Shown one piece after another: positions 31,766-44,900 of a stretch of DNA of 64,000 nt. A program made the position numbers and the translations under genes. Every line of letters begins with the position of its first letter. Position 1 is the first letter of the stretch. The notes beneath the pieces were generated by a model. It saw only the letters and a program-made list of their open reading frames with translations. It did not search any database and had not been told where the DNA came from. This stretch comes from Rhizomucor pusillus (Eukaryota > Mucoromycota > Mucoromycetes > Mucorales > Lichtheimiaceae): positions 9,933-73,932 of the forward strand of contig FWWN02000511.1 of NCBI GenBank assembly GCA_900175165.2. The letters run 5' to 3'.

Positions 31766-34700
31766 ATGGGGAGCAATCAAAGCAGACCAGCTCATGCTGA
31801 CAAAAGATCGTCGCCGCAGAATGCATACAAGCGAAACAATAAACGCGGTGCGAGCGATCAAGCGGCAAGCAACGACCAGCAAAAGACAGCGTCCGAGCCA
31901 TCCCAGCCAGACTTGTTAGGTTGTACAACCAGGCACGGGACGAAAGATCCGATGGCGAATCCCAGTTTTAATGACACGACATCACCGCATTCAACAACGG
32001 CTCGCGAGCGAACGGGCCACTCTAAGCGAGTCAAAAGGCGAGCAACATGCTCTCCGCCGCCACCGGCGTCACTTGTTGCAAGGTCCCACTCACGATCGAC
32101 TACATGCGACAGTGGATATTCGAGCGGTTTGCCTGGCAGCAGCAGCAGCGGCCATTCGTCTTCCAGTATCACGACAGGCACCGACGAGCTTTCGAGCATA
32201 TCATGGTACTCGCCTCACTGTGCGCCCGAAGGTGTTGAGGAGGAAGGCGAAGACGAAATAGATCATTCATCTCCAACCAACCTTCCTGCTATTCTCGCTC
32301 TGGCAAACAATGCGCCCTCGTCGCCTCCACCGTATCCCGAGCAGCAGCAGCAGCAGACACCACGCGGTAGCGGTAGCAGCTCACCATCATCATCGTATGC
32401 TAGCATTCTCGACCGGCTCAGGCAAGCACCGCAGGATACATATGAAATCCTTTGCGATGTATTTGAACGAGCCCGGGTTTTGGACGATCCGGAGGACAAG
32501 AAGCAAGCATTCCAGGCTGCAGTTACGTGGAGCCAGCAGCAACATGAGGACGACGAGGACGATGAAGTGAGCAACGCAGCAGCGGTGTGGGTTGCGCAAT
32601 GCTACCTGGAAGGATGCGGTGTGGCTCAAGACAGCGCGCTTGGATTTGCTCAGCTACGTGCCCTCGCTGACCGCGGATGCTGGCAGGCGTTTCTGCCGCT
32701 CGCCATGTGCTATTTGAACGGTGTTGATCCGGCGATCGCGTATCAGTGGTTGAGCACGGCAGCGCAGCTAGACATCGATTCTGTCCGAGGCTCAAAGAAG
32801 ATCGTTGCACTGGCGCAGCTGCGGCTTGGTATGATGCTCTCCGAAGATTCATGCGCAGACGAAGTGTTGGCATTCCACTGGTTTCAAAAAAGCGCCTCCC
32901 TCGGTAACTGGTATGGAAAGAATTAGTTTATGCAGCAATGTTTTTTTTTTCTTGTTGTGCTAACCTATCAGCTGATCTCTCTCGCTGCACCAGTCAAGCG
33001 CAGTTTATTGTCGGCACACACTATGAATTGGGCTTGCAGGTGGACAAGGATATCGAACACGCCAAAGAGTACTTGCTAGCCAGCGCTGTTCAAGATTTCG
33101 CACCGGCGCAGGCTGCAATCGGCATTCGACTCGTGGATGAAGGTGCTTTCGATGATGGTATCCATTGGCTAGAGCGGGCCGTGCAATCCGTAAGAAATGT
33201 CCTATTCAATTGCTACTGCAGTTTACTGAAAATTGTGCAAATTTATTTACATGGACATAGGATAATCCTCGCGCACTGGTTAAACTTGCTACCATGTACG
33301 AAGATGGACACGGCGTCGAGCAAAATAATGAACTTGCAGCGTTCTACTACAAGGCCGCAGCGAACCGCGGCTATCCGTCTGCGCAGTATCGCTTAGCGCT
33401 CAGATACCACTTTGGCGGTCTTGGCCTGGAACCGAATCACCAAGAAGCGGATCGATACCTGTTGCAAGCCGCATACGCAGGGTATCCAGCAGCTCAGCGA
33501 TTGTTGGGACTGACATTCCTCGAGGATTTTGCAGCACCAGTCGGCTACGACAGGCGACGCAACGCTCGGCGGAATAGAAACAACGTGACAGCCCTCGAGT
33601 GGTTTCGCAAGGCTGCAGCGCAGGGCGATCCCAGAGCATACGTGCTAGTCGGTTCATGCTACGAACAAGGACGCGGTGTCGCAACAGACTACGAGACTGC
33701 ACTCGAGTATTACACCAAGGCGGCACAGATACAGTGCAGTTTCCAAGGCTCAGCTCAGCTAGCTGTTGCACAGTTGCTTCTGCATCGTATGAATCGAGAA
33801 GCAGATGCATTCGAGTGGTTCGTCCGCGCCGCTGCTTCGCCGTGCAGTGGAGGACACTCTGGATTTTCAAGGCATCTTGTTCTCCCGGCATCTAAACGTC
33901 GGTGCGCAGCACACAGAGCAAAACTGATGGTGGCACGATACTATCTGCATGGATGGCCCGGTGCGAAGCGAGATCGAAAGCGAGCATTTGATCAATTGAT
34001 GCAGCTATCGACCGAATCCGCAGACGACGGGCATGTTTTCTATTGGCTAGGTGCTTGCTACGAGGAAGGCTTACCGGGAATATGCAATTGCGATCCGCAG
34101 AAGGCGTTTGAATACTACAAGATGGCTGCAGACTTGGACCACACCGACGGCCAGTTTCAAGTCGGGTATATGCTGTCGAACGGCATCGGCGTTGCGTGCG
34201 ACCGCGCGGCTGCGTTCGTCTACTACGAAAATGCGGCCAGGAAGCGGCACAAGACAGCACTCTTCAGTCTCGGTCTCTACTACTACAAGGGCGTGGCAAA
34301 TGTATCCAAGGATCTCAGTAAAGCGCGCAAATGCTTCGAAGAAGCCGCTAGGCTAGGTGTACCTGAAGCCATGGAGTCACTTGCATCCCTGTGCATGCTG
34401 CAAGCTTCGAGACCTGTATCCTCGTTGACACGCCAGCGATTGGAACGGCAGCAGCAAGATCGCGAGCGTGCCATCTACTGGTTCCGCAAAGCAGCTTCGC
34501 TCGGCAACGCAGCCGCTCAGCGCGAGCTCGGCAAATTACACGACGTAGGCCAAGGTGTGCCACAGGATTACAACACGGCGTTTGAACTCTTCAAGCAAGC
34601 AGCAAGCAAGAAGGATGCAGTTGCTACGTTGCTCCTGGGAAGCTACTATCAGAATGGCCACGCGGTCGAAAAGGATCTTGACAAGGCACTGCGACTCTAT

Positions 34701-37585
34701 CTCGAAGCAGCCAAGCTTGGATCTCCAATGTACGTCCCACATCCGTGACAAAAAAATTGTCAAGAAAACTAACCGTATCCTTTTTCAGTGCCCCGTTTGC
34801 AGCCGGACAGTTGTATCACAGCATCAATCAATTTGAAAATGCATATATGCAGTACAAGATTGCAGCTTCCGATGCAAGATTGGCTAACAACCGCATCGGC
34901 AAGACATCCAAACTTATGGTTGCACGTTACATTCTGAGCTACATCCCAGCTATGCCCGAGTCCGGCAGCGGCGATCACCCAGTCAACTGTCTCGGTAACG
35001 CGACAAAACAGGAAGCATTCAACATCCTACTGCGACTTGCAGAAAACGATGGATTTGCACCTGCGTTTTACTGGCTAGGTAAGAAAGTGGAGGAACAAAC
35101 GGGTTACATACAGCTTACTAAGTATTACCATCAGCCGATTGCTATCGTCAAGGCAATGGCTGCACTGTTGACTTGAAGCAAGCTGCAACCTGGATGAAAC
35201 GCGTCGCGGATGAAACCAATGACGCTGAAGCTATGATCAAGTTGGCCAGCATGTTTGACGAAGGCATTGGCGTTTCAGCCGACAAGGCAAAAGCCGTCCA
35301 CTATTACAAGCAAGCTGCAGATCTCGGCCACGCTGAAGCTCAGTATCAGCTAGGTAAGGCAGAAAATAAAACCTTGTCCCGTTGCAAACCCAATTCACTC
35401 AAAATCCAAAATTTTTGCTAGGCTTAGCATATTGGCGCGGATTGTACAACGTGGATGTCAATGTGAACGAAGCAGTTCGATGGTTTACCGCTTCAGCTCA
35501 ACAAAAGTTTTGCGAAAGCTACTGGGCACTCGGACAGATGGCGATGGAGAATAACGACCAGGATGTTGCGCTTGCGTGGTGGAACAAGGCAGTCGAGCTA
35601 GGACATGTTGCATCCATGTCTGCACTTGGAAAACTCTTTCTGGAACTTGCTGCCAAAGACGACGATCAAGACCACGTACAGCATTCTCCTCCACGTGATG
35701 TATGCCTTTCCAAAGCATTGGCACTCTTGACGAACGCTGCACGTTTAGGAGATGCCGAAGCCTTCTTTATTCTCGGACATTTGCATCAAGCCGGTACTGT
35801 AACAGCTGCTAGCCGTTACAAGTCGTTCCTATCGTGCCCGTTGCTGGATATGACGAACACCACTGCCGCCGACGAGAACGATCCCGCCGAGCTGCTTCTG
35901 CAGCGGCAGCAGGAGGAACTGGAACTTGCAACGCGATGCTATCAGCAGGCCGCAGAGATGGGACACATGGAAGCAATGTACTTTGCAGCTCAACTTTGGC
36001 ACTCTCAGCAACAGTACGCGGCAGCGCTAGAGTTTTACGCGCAAGCAGCTGCAAAGGGCCATTTACTGGCGCGCGTTATGGCAGCGCGCTATCAGTTGGT
36101 CGGCCTCGGCGGCATACCCGCAGATCCTCCAAAGGCATACCAGGTAAATGTCCCATTTCTTCCTTACGTCGTATGCATCCCATTTTCTAACTAATTTTTA
36201 TTTCTAGATCCTTTTGGAGTGTGCAGAAAACGATCTGTGCGCAGATGCATACAACACTTTGGGACAATGCCACGAAGAAGGTCTCGGTACCGACCAAAGC
36301 GACACTAAAGCTTTAGAGTGGTACCTGCGTTCCGCCGAAGATACCAAGGACGCTGAAGCCATGTTCCGCATTGGACTCATGTATGCTTCTGGCCGCGTGC
36401 CTTGCCACGGCAAACATCCAGTGCTCGAAGCGATCAATTGGTTCGAATTTGCATGCAGCGCCTGCAACCACGCCGAAGCCAATTACCGCCTGGGACTCTT
36501 CTATCTCTACGGCTACACAGACGAGGAACTGGTTGTTGTGCCTCAGGATACCAACGCTGCGCAGTACCATTTTGAACAAGCTTCAGCGCAAGATCACCAA
36601 GGAGCCATGTTCGAACTCGCACAGCTACTGCTAAGCAACAACGACGAGTATACTCTCGAAGACCAACAATACGGCTTTGAAGTGATGGATCGTGCCGCTC
36701 AACTTGGTTCGCGCGAAGCCCAGCTCGAGCTCGGAAAACTGTACCACTCTGGAAAGGAGCATCAAGGATCTGGCGTCATCGTTGTCCCGCAAGACCACGA
36801 AAAGGCGTACGATCTGTTCTGCCGCGCAGCCTACCAAAAAGACAAGATGGCGACCTTGTTTGTTGCATTTTATCACGAGAATGGCATCCATGTTCCTCCG
36901 AATTTCGAGTTTGCTCGCGAGATGTACCAAGCCGCAGTCGACCTAGGCAAAAAGGATGATGACGGTGGGTGGTGGTTAGCTGAGTTAGCACTTGCAACGC
37001 TACTGCATCAAAAGCCAGAGATGCGTGCCGACGCATACCGCTTATTCCAAGCAGCCCGAGAGCACCAGTCCGATCCGACGAACGTCACTGCAGACATTAT
37101 GTGCGCTCAATACAAACTGTACGGATGGGGTGGCGTGCAACCGTGCCCAGAAGAAGCATTTGCAACACTGATCCATCACGCCAAAGCCAACAACGACGTA
37201 CGCGCTATCATCCAAGTCGCCCGCTGTTACGAACAAGGTCACGGTGTAACACGAGACTTGAAGCTCGCTCAAATGTGGTACGAACGACTGGTAGATCTAT
37301 GCGATGACGACAACGACAATGACGACGCTGCGTCCGAGCAAATACAGCAAGATCTCGCTGAAGCGTTGTATAAATTGGCAGAATTCTATCATCGAGGGGT
37401 GGCGGGCCGTAAACATACCGTGAAAGCATTTACTTTATACAAACATGCAGCTGAAAAAGGTAAATAACGCGCAAACTTATCTCAGAGAGACATTTATTTA
37501 TCGATCTCACGTAGGCTGCAAAGAAGCACAGCATCGTTTAATATCGATATGCCACAATAGCAGCAGCAATGACGAACAAGTATGA
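31766..37585 (+). CDS. Giant Sel1-repeat protein with N-myristoylation-type start
   Basis: The model is join(31766..32910, 32994..33189, 33261..34729, 34789..35078, 35135..35353, 35422..36143, 36208..37459, 37515..37585), 1787 residues. The start MGSNQSRP fits the N-myristoylation consensus (Gly2, Ser6) and is followed by basic residues. Residues of about 10-230 are Ser/Pro-rich low complexity. The rest is an almost unbroken array of Sel1-like (TPR-type) repeats of about 36 residues, with units such as AFEYYKMAADLDHTDGQFQV and AVHYYKQAADLGHAEAQYQL; by length there is room for about 35-40. Sel1 arrays form alpha-solenoid scaffolds for protein complexes, for example in ER degradation or chitin synthase activation. 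No catalytic domain was seen. The likely role is a membrane-tethered scaffold, but partners are unknown. Confidence 0.85.
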
Positions 37586-37604
37586 TATATATATATATAT
37601 ATAT
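37585..37604. repeat. (AT)10 microsatellite after the Sel1-repeat stop codon
   Basis: A 20-nt AT dinucleotide run lies directly at the stop codon of the Sel1-repeat gene, in the 285-bp convergent spacer shared with SNIP1. Confidence 0.75.
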
Positions 37605-37870
37605 GCAGTACCAAAGAGTACTCCTATGGATACCCCACATCTCAAACGTTACCACCATCATTATGCAATATCTTTCTCTTCCCCTTATCCGCCTCGATTA
37701 CATTATGCACACTACATTCATCTTCTCATTATTTTTTTATCACTTTAACTCATTCGTTATTTTACCCATTGATAAGATCTGTACATATGTTTTCTCTTTT
37801 CTTTGTATGCGTCATTGCTGCATTAAAAACATTATATTTCTTTTTCAGTCTCTTTCATTAACCGCAATGT

Positions 37871-38728
37871 TTATTCCTCGACGGCTCCACTGTGCAAAAG
37901 AACGTATTCTCGCGTGCTATGTCCAAATTTGAGTACGTCCTTGGCCCGTAATTCCACGTATCTGCTGCTTGATATCCGCTCGCCGTTGAGGAATGTGCCG
38001 TTAGTTGATTCTAAATCGATGATATAGGGCCTAGATAACCTGTGATTGAGTTATCCTGTATATTTCGCAAAAAAACCTATTCGTGTAAAACTCACTTTAC
38101 AACTTGGCGTGGTCTGCTGGCGCCGGAAGGATCTGGTTCTTGGACAGATCTATATTGCAGCACGGCGTGTTGTTTTGAGCATGAAGGATGATCGATCGGC
38201 ATATCAACAACCTTTTTAAACCTTGGATTGTTAATATCTCGGTTATAGTGTGCGTTCATACCCATATATATGTATACGCACCGAACGTTCACGCCCGATA
38301 AGGTATGCACTTTGTCGATGGAGATGCAACAAATCCACCTGCTCTGATCCTTTGAATACGTACAATCGCCATTTTTCTGTTGGTCTGGCTGCCTCGGGCG
38401 GCTCGTTGTATTTCAGTTCAACACCGTTCACAGTGTTGGTCTCGGCTGCAAGTTTGCCAGATAATCCAAAGTTGGGCTGCTGTTTCTCCTGCTCTGCTTG
38501 CCGTCGTTTTCTCTCTTCTTCTTCTTCCTGCAGCCGTCTGCGATCTTCGCTCCGGCCCCATTCATAGCGTTCCCGCCCTCGCCGCGGTCGTGAAGAGTCT
38601 GGTCCTCGTCGGCGAGGTGAACGTGAACGTGAACGTGAGCGATACCGACTACTGCCGCGATCGCGATCGCGATCCCGTCGAGGTGAGCGAGATCGTCGTC
38701 GAGGAGGTGAACGAGAAGGTGATGCCAT
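37871..38728 (-). CDS. SNIP1: FHA-domain splicing factor SNIP1/Pml1
   Basis: The model is complement(join(37871..38030, 38096..38211, 38282..38728)), 240 residues. The first 90 residues are rich in Arg-Ser and Arg-Asp dipeptides, as in SR-type splicing proteins. A short linker (PPEAARPTEKWRLYVFKG) leads into an FHA domain at about residues 130-235, with YLIGRERS, the highly conserved MPIDHPSCSKQHAVLQYR, PYIIDLESTNGTFLNGE and LKFGHSTREYVLLH. SNIP1/Pml1 is a nuclear protein of the RES complex in the spliceosome, promoting splicing and retention of unspliced RNA. It starts 91 bp from the PPIL1 start on the opposite strand. ATG 38728 is the first in frame; an upstream frame extension has no ATG. 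Confidence 0.93.
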
Positions 38729-38819
38729 GTGTGTTCGAGCGGGCCGAAAGAACAAGAAATTCAAGTATGCTCCTGCTGCTCTTCAAATTACTGTACTCCC
38801 TCCTTTGATACATAAAAGA
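38729..38819. promoter_or_regulatory. Bidirectional promoter between SNIP1 and PPIL1
   Basis: The two start codons are 91 bp apart on opposite strands, so both 5' UTRs and core promoters must fit in this space or overlap the coding regions. Both products act in the spliceosome. Confidence 0.5.
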
Positions 38820-39867
38820 ATGGCAGCCGATCAACCTACCTACGTTGTGCTCGAGACTTCCATGGGCGCCATCACTTGTGAACTGTACAACAGACACGCT
38901 CCAAAGTATGTAGGCGCAGTCGATGTGGGCGATCGCGAATCGATTTTAACTTATGGACGCGCAACAGGACGTGCAAAAACTTTGCAGAACTTGTACGCCA
39001 GCGAATACATGCAATGTTACAATAACGTTAATTGACAGCACGTTTGTAGGCTCAACGAGGATACTACGACGGTGTCAGTGTATGTAGCCAATTATCGACT
39101 CGTAGCATATCCAGTTTCTAACTATCCACCCTAGTTCCATAGAATAATTGCGGTAAAGTGGACATATCTTTGCTTCTAGAATTTCCAGGTTGTATTCATG
39201 CTGTTTCCCTGTCATCTGCTATCTACAGGATTTCATGATTCAAGGTAGGCGCGCGCGGACGGGGCCGTTGGGTAAGGTTTGGTTAAATTCATGCTTCTTG
39301 CTACTAGGTGGCGATCCGACTGGCACTGGAAGAGGAGGCACATCTATCTACGGGTATGTTTGAGGATATATGCAAAAAGAATTAGGACGCTTACACTTGG
39401 CGCTGCTAGCGATCGGTTCGAGGATGAAATTCATCCAGAGCTTAAGCACACCGGGGCAGGCATCCTGAGCATGGCTAACGCCGGACCAAACACCAATGGC
39501 TCTCAGGTAAATATACGAAATGCCCAGAAAGATCAGAGAGGAAATGTCTTGATCATTAATTGCTCTAAAGTTTTTTATCACGTTGGCACCTACTCCGTGG
39601 TTGGATGGTGAGCATTGCTACTTGTAATTATTAGGATCGATGTTATGATAACACTGAATTGCTAGGTAAACACACCATATTTGGCCGTGTGAGCGATGGA
39701 ATGAACGTTGTGAAGCGGATGGGTCTCGTACCGACGGACAGCAACGATAGGTAAATGACAAGCATGAAAAGAACCGACTGAAAACAGCAGTGTTCTGATA
39801 TCAAAAAATTCGCATTAGACCGAAGGATACTGTAAAGATCAACAGAGCATACATAGAAAAACAATAA
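38820..39867 (+). CDS. PPIL1: Spliceosomal cyclophilin PPIL1 (peptidyl-prolyl isomerase)
   Basis: The model is join(38820..38905, 38968..38992, 39050..39079, 39135..39152, 39229..39244, 39308..39353, 39410..39506, 39571..39607, 39666..39750, 39819..39867), 162 residues, matching the 166 of human PPIL1. Ten exons lie in about 1 kb, several of only 16-30 nt. Cyclophilin hallmarks are present: [16 protein letters not shown] with the catalytic Arg, [28 protein letters not shown] and [17 protein letters not shown] with the ligand-binding Trp. It speeds cis-trans isomerisation of Xaa-Pro bonds. PPIL1 is a spliceosome component that works with SKIP and PRP17; the PRP17 gene is in this same window. 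Confidence 0.94.
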
Positions 39868-40221
39868 AATATTCAGCTATCTAGCAAAATGTTCCTATAT
39901 TACAGTACATGTCCCTCTTCTATGTTGAATGCGAGCACCACCATTTGTTACGTATGCACTAGGATATCATATATACTTTGGCATTCGATGGAGACCATCA
40001 TATCCCGGCATCTGGATCGAAGGCTTCCCTTACCTACCTAACGCCGGGTTCACAGCCTCTTTACATTCATGCTTAATGGGTCACGCTGTTTGTCAGAGAA
40101 AGGCAATCAATCCCAGGCCCCTGCCAACAACTCCGCTGGCTCCCGCTGAGCGTTGTCCCACCCAGCAGCAGCAGCAGTGCTTCAAAGTCTTTGTATCCGA
40201 CTGACCGATATATCAAGACGT
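39868..40221. other. Intergenic region between PPIL1 and Elongin A, no gene recognised
   Basis: About 350 bp. It contains only short open frames; I compared it by eye with 5S rRNA and tRNA patterns and saw no match. Confidence 0.4.
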
Positions 40222-41799
40222 ATGCCCAAGGAAGTTCCGTCTCTTGTCACGATTGCGCAGCAAGTCCTTTCGAGGAACTTGGACGGTACGAGCAATTCAC
40301 ACAGGACTGTTGAAAACAAGCCGATTGATTTACACGGCCAATTGCAGCTATCACTGATGTTGGAGAAGTTCCATATTCACTGCTCAAGGAACCACTGAGT
40401 AAAGCGACACCGAAGCAATTGTATCGTATAGAGCGAGCAAATCCAGTAAGCAGTCCATCCTTTTTTTTTTCTCCTCCTATCTTTTTGCACATATCCAAAG
40501 CCAAGTTTTCAGTCCGACCACTCTCTCACATATGCATATTGTTCCTCCCCCTACCATCTATTTTTGTGTAGCATTTGATGCCCGGTTCTGATGGTAAGGC
40601 TTTTCCCGACCGATTTATGTCCATCAACTGACAGCTTTCCAACAGAGCTGTGGCTGCAGCACTGCCTCACATTCCTCGATCTTCGAGAAGCATATGAAAG
40701 AGGCGAGCACAGGGATCCGAAATGCTGGAGAGGTTTATATTTGGTAATAACTACCCATAAATTTACTCAATGACCCTAAATACTCAACTAAATAATTATA
40801 TTATATATATAGAAACGGTTTGGAGAAAATGAAAAGAAACAAAAGCTCGTTGCAGCAAAGATCAAGGAACAGTACAACAAGATTGAAAGCCAAAAAGCGG
40901 CCAGATCTATAAAGATATTAACTGGCAAAGTTCCGCTGCCGAGACGCAGAGGTGCATCGTCGAGCGAAACTTCTGGTACGGAGCAGCGTCACCAATTTGG
41001 ATATATCGTACTAAGCGACTTATACTTTACTGGTGTTAGGACGAAGTAAACTATTTCAGGAAACAAAAAAGGCTGCCGACCGAACGCAAGTATCTGAACA
41101 TTTCTGGCTAGCTGGGAGTAAAACTAACAGAGACAATAAACAGGCGTGCCATGTATCAACGTGTACCGACAGCAAGAGTACCACCCGTGCCTAGTCCTGT
41201 CGTCTCGGCAAAGCAAAGAACTGCGCAACGTCTAGAACGACGACAGACGACTGTGCCTTCCAGCACAAAACCACCTACCAAGTCCTTGCCGCAATCAACA
41301 CCACCACAAAGAAATATGTCTTTTCCTCCTCCCAAACGGAATTTACCACCAGCAGTAGTTCCCGCTCCTTCTAGCCGTTATTCAAATGATAAACCTCTGC
41401 CCAGTATTTACGCTCCACGACGACCTCCGCCGCAATCTAACATTGTGAGTTGCATTAAAACGCACAAGTCTAGTTGAGCATCGATGAGCTAACGAGCAAA
41501 TAATCAAGTATGCCCCCGTTTCAAAACGTCGTAAGGTGAGATTGGATTTGAATTTGCTGCATAACACCTGGAACTCAGGCTATTTTAGCTGGTTACGCAG
41601 CCGCCGCCATCGCAAGAACAGCGCACTTTAGTCAGGTCGACATCGACGACAAGCATGGACCAAGCAGACTCAAATCCCTCTATAAAGAAGCCAATGGCAA
41701 AAGTAAACTACAATATTTTCAAGGACGTACGTTGCTCCCGCTGATAAGCCCAAACATTCATCAAGACACTGATCCCCTTTTGCATAGTTGAGCCGATAA
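40222..41799 (+). CDS. ELOA: Elongin-A-like protein (RNA polymerase II elongation / ubiquitin ligase subunit)
   Basis: The model is join(40222..40285, 40348..40445, 40572..40593, 40646..40743, 40813..40975, 41040..41085, 41144..41444, 41509..41535, 41589..41726, 41788..41799), 322 residues. The start reads MPKEVPSLVTIAQQVLSRNLD. The Elongin-A core with its BC-box/F-box-like helices follows: GEVPYSLLKEPLSKATPKQL, YRIERANPHLMPGSDELW, then the Trp-Arg segment KCWRGLYLKRFGE and basic helices. The C-terminal half is Pro/Arg-rich low complexity. Elongin A binds Elongin C and stimulates Pol II elongation, or acts in a cullin ligase that removes stalled Pol II. The intron at 41086-41143 has a GC donor (GCAAGT) and a CTAAC branch site 15 nt before the acceptor. 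The last exon is 12 nt. Confidence 0.85.
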
Positions 41800-41929
41800 C
41801 ACAATTGCAAGCATATATACATATATATCTATACCCGGGATGTCAATAAACCAAAAATCTTTTCCCAACATTGATGATCGCTGCGATGAGCATGTATTAA
41901 ACAAATAGTAAAAAGAGTTACAAGTTGTG

Positions 41930-44900
41930 CTATGGTACAGAAAGCAATTTTTGCTGCAGCTGGGTCCACGTGCGAATCTCGTCTTCATCATTGGATAACG
42001 CTAGTATTTGATGGATCCAGGCGATAAATCCGTGATGTTGAACCAGAGAAACAGCAATGTTTGTATCAGATAATGCGTGAGATATTATCTAGAAGAGTTG
42101 CAAACCGTCAAGTCAGAACTAGATTTTGTCTGAATATACAAGCGAAGACTCCTTACGTTGATGATTTCTTGTTTGCTCGCCTTGTCAATGACGGCAGAGT
42201 TGTACAGCATGATAATTGTATCCCACAGTCTGCTTCGAGAAAGCATCTTGTAATCCTGAATCCAAACAAAAAGCGTCAGGATACTCGCCTGCAAAAACCA
42301 TCAGACCTAACTTGCCTCGAAAGTACGAATAGATGATGACAAAAGTCGAAGCGCCCACAATCTTTCTCTACGGTCGACTGATGAATTCAAGACTGCAGGT
42401 GCAATGGGAATATGCTGAAATGGAATGCATTGTCGTTAGCACGCGAGTTGGGGATGATATTCATGGATAAACTGTTACCTGTAAGCTCATGGTCTCTCTC
42501 TGTGTCAACCATCTTTCGTAATGTAAATACATATAATGAGTAGGTTTTGCAAGGATAGAGAATCCATGTGCTACGCTGATAGCAATCGCTGGCGGGATTC
42601 GCGGAGGCACATCGTTCTCGGAGCGATCCTCAATAGCATCTCGGAAACTGTCAAGCATGAATAGATACTGCTCTTGCAAGCTAAATTTCCACTCCTGCAA
42701 GTCGAAATGCAAGTGCTTTAGTATAAACATGCAATTATCTATAAGACAAACAGCGACGAACCTTTAGTAGCGCATAGAACTGGTCCATGATCTGATAACC
42801 AATCATTCGCACTTGCTCGTCAATAGCAGACAGCAATGCGAGCACAAGACCGAGTCCGTTTGAGGCAATGAATCCCTTTAGATCGACCTTTTTGTTTGCA
42901 AGCAAATTTGCAAATAGTGGAACGAAGAAGGATGGGTCATATATCAACGGCGCATCCGGTTCCACGAACGTATCGGCAGTAAAGGAAAAGTCCTTGGGAA
43001 AATGGGTAAAGGTATACTCCATAAGATCCGCATTAATGAGACCAAAGGTCTCCATTGACACAGTCTCTGGGTCTAGAAGCATACCAGACTGTGCATGAGC
43101 TTGACGTGCTTTATCCGAGCCAGGGCCCCAGAGCAAGAGCTTTGGTAGAATCGATTTTTGGGAGGACTTCTCACAGCTTTTCAAAATCTCCAATATCATG
43201 CGATCAGGTCGAGACGTTGTTGCGCCATAACTGGTAAGCAAAAAGTTCAAAAGACCCAGGTTCTTTCCAAAGATAGCAGGCTGGATCGAGTGGAGGATAT
43301 AAACCAGGTTGATAATCTCTTCTCGTTGTTCCTTGTTATCGGGCTCTGCGTCGTTTTCTTCGGTTTGCATCGTAGGCTTCGTTAGTTTCTCATAGTCATC
43401 ATGTTCCAGTACCCGACGCATATATGTTTCAAGAGGTTCAAGTTTATCGTACTACGCGGATGTGTTAGGACCTTTGAAGCGTTTGCAATTAATGACATGG
43501 ATGCTAACCTCCTTGTAAACATGGCTGATCAGATATCCTGTAAAGTTGATAGCAGCCGCGTTGCTGAAGTTATCCAGCAACGTGTTCAAGACAAAGTCGC
43601 GAACTGTTTCGGTGTTCAAAGCAGCCCATTCCAAGTTTGCATTCTCAAGGAATTCAGTGAACTGTCGATAGAAACAATCATGGATATCCATGGTAAGCAT
43701 TTTGGATGCATCAACTGCTTCCGCCAACTTTTCGAGCAAGTTGTTAACAACGGCGATAGCAAAATTTCTTTTCTCGCCGGAACTTTTGTATGCAAATTGA
43801 ATCAAGAGTACGGTCGACTTGGCGAGCACCGTAACAGTGTTTAGACCGTCGAGTACATTGGTCGCTACATCGATGGACAGTCGATCGCAGGTTTCTTGCA
43901 CCAGTTGCAGGTCGAAGTTCTCGATATAAGTTTCAAAGCAGTAACGATGGAACGTATCAGCGCCCAATTTGGGGGTTTCGTTGGCGAGCTCGTCGACGTT
44001 AACAGTCTGTATAAACAATTCTGCAAAAGCCTTTGCAAGTGTGGCAGGCTTCATATACATAATCGTCAGAATTTTATGTCATGCATACAATTATAGTCCG
44101 AAGTATATGCAACTAACCTTTGAGCTGTCAGCTTCAGCAGAAACAAGCATTTGTTGGACTACTTGAGACATTACATCAAGTGATGACTTGAGTTCTTCAC
44201 ATGCTGATAAGTCAGACGTCGAGATGCAATACTTTGCAACATCCTTTAGTTTCATGTCCAAAGTCTTGGCAGAGGGAGCATCCAAATCCATTCCACTGCT
44301 GCCGTCCTCTTCATTGCTATCTTCGAAGTAGCTTGATTTTATGCAGCCAAGACTGTATTCTTGTAAGCTGGCCAGTACAGTATCCAGTGTATCTTTTAAA
44401 GAAGATTCGTCGCATTTGTTTCCCCAAATAATGTCCATTTGCTGCTGTGCTTTTGCAAAAGCTTGCAGAAGAGGTGGCATCTTTCGTCTGAAAAGAAGCG
44501 ATGCGGCGAGTCTTGATAGAAATAGTTTTATGTATTGCTTGTCACCCTTGAATGACTTTAGATGCTGCAACGTGGTCAAAAGTAGTGGACTGAATGGTAG
44601 AATGCTTTCCCCAGTTGATACAGTTTCTGCATTGCTCGTGGACATCACTTCAATGTCGGATAGCTGGCTTGCTAAATCAGCTAGCTGATCTGTGTAACGG
44701 TACTGGGCACGGTTGAATCGATCCATGCATTCATCCATGAACTGGAGTACCGTCACCTGCTCATTGCTGAGCTCACCCTTGGAGTTGTCGTTCTTTGGCA
44801 TTGCTTCCAACCATGAAACCACTTCGTTCGGGTCATGCTTGAACATGAACGAGTCTGATAACGTTCGACGAATAAGCTTTCCGGTCAATTTGCCAAGATG

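Noticed and set aside
31858..36930. Several long minus-strand open frames across the Sel1-repeat gene
   Set aside because: They are antisense shadows of the repeat-coding strand, with Arg/Ser/Leu-rich translations and no domain.
39930..40150. 5S rRNA-like stretch upstream of Elongin A
   Set aside because: Scattered short similarities only; the conserved internal control region of 5S rRNA genes is absent.
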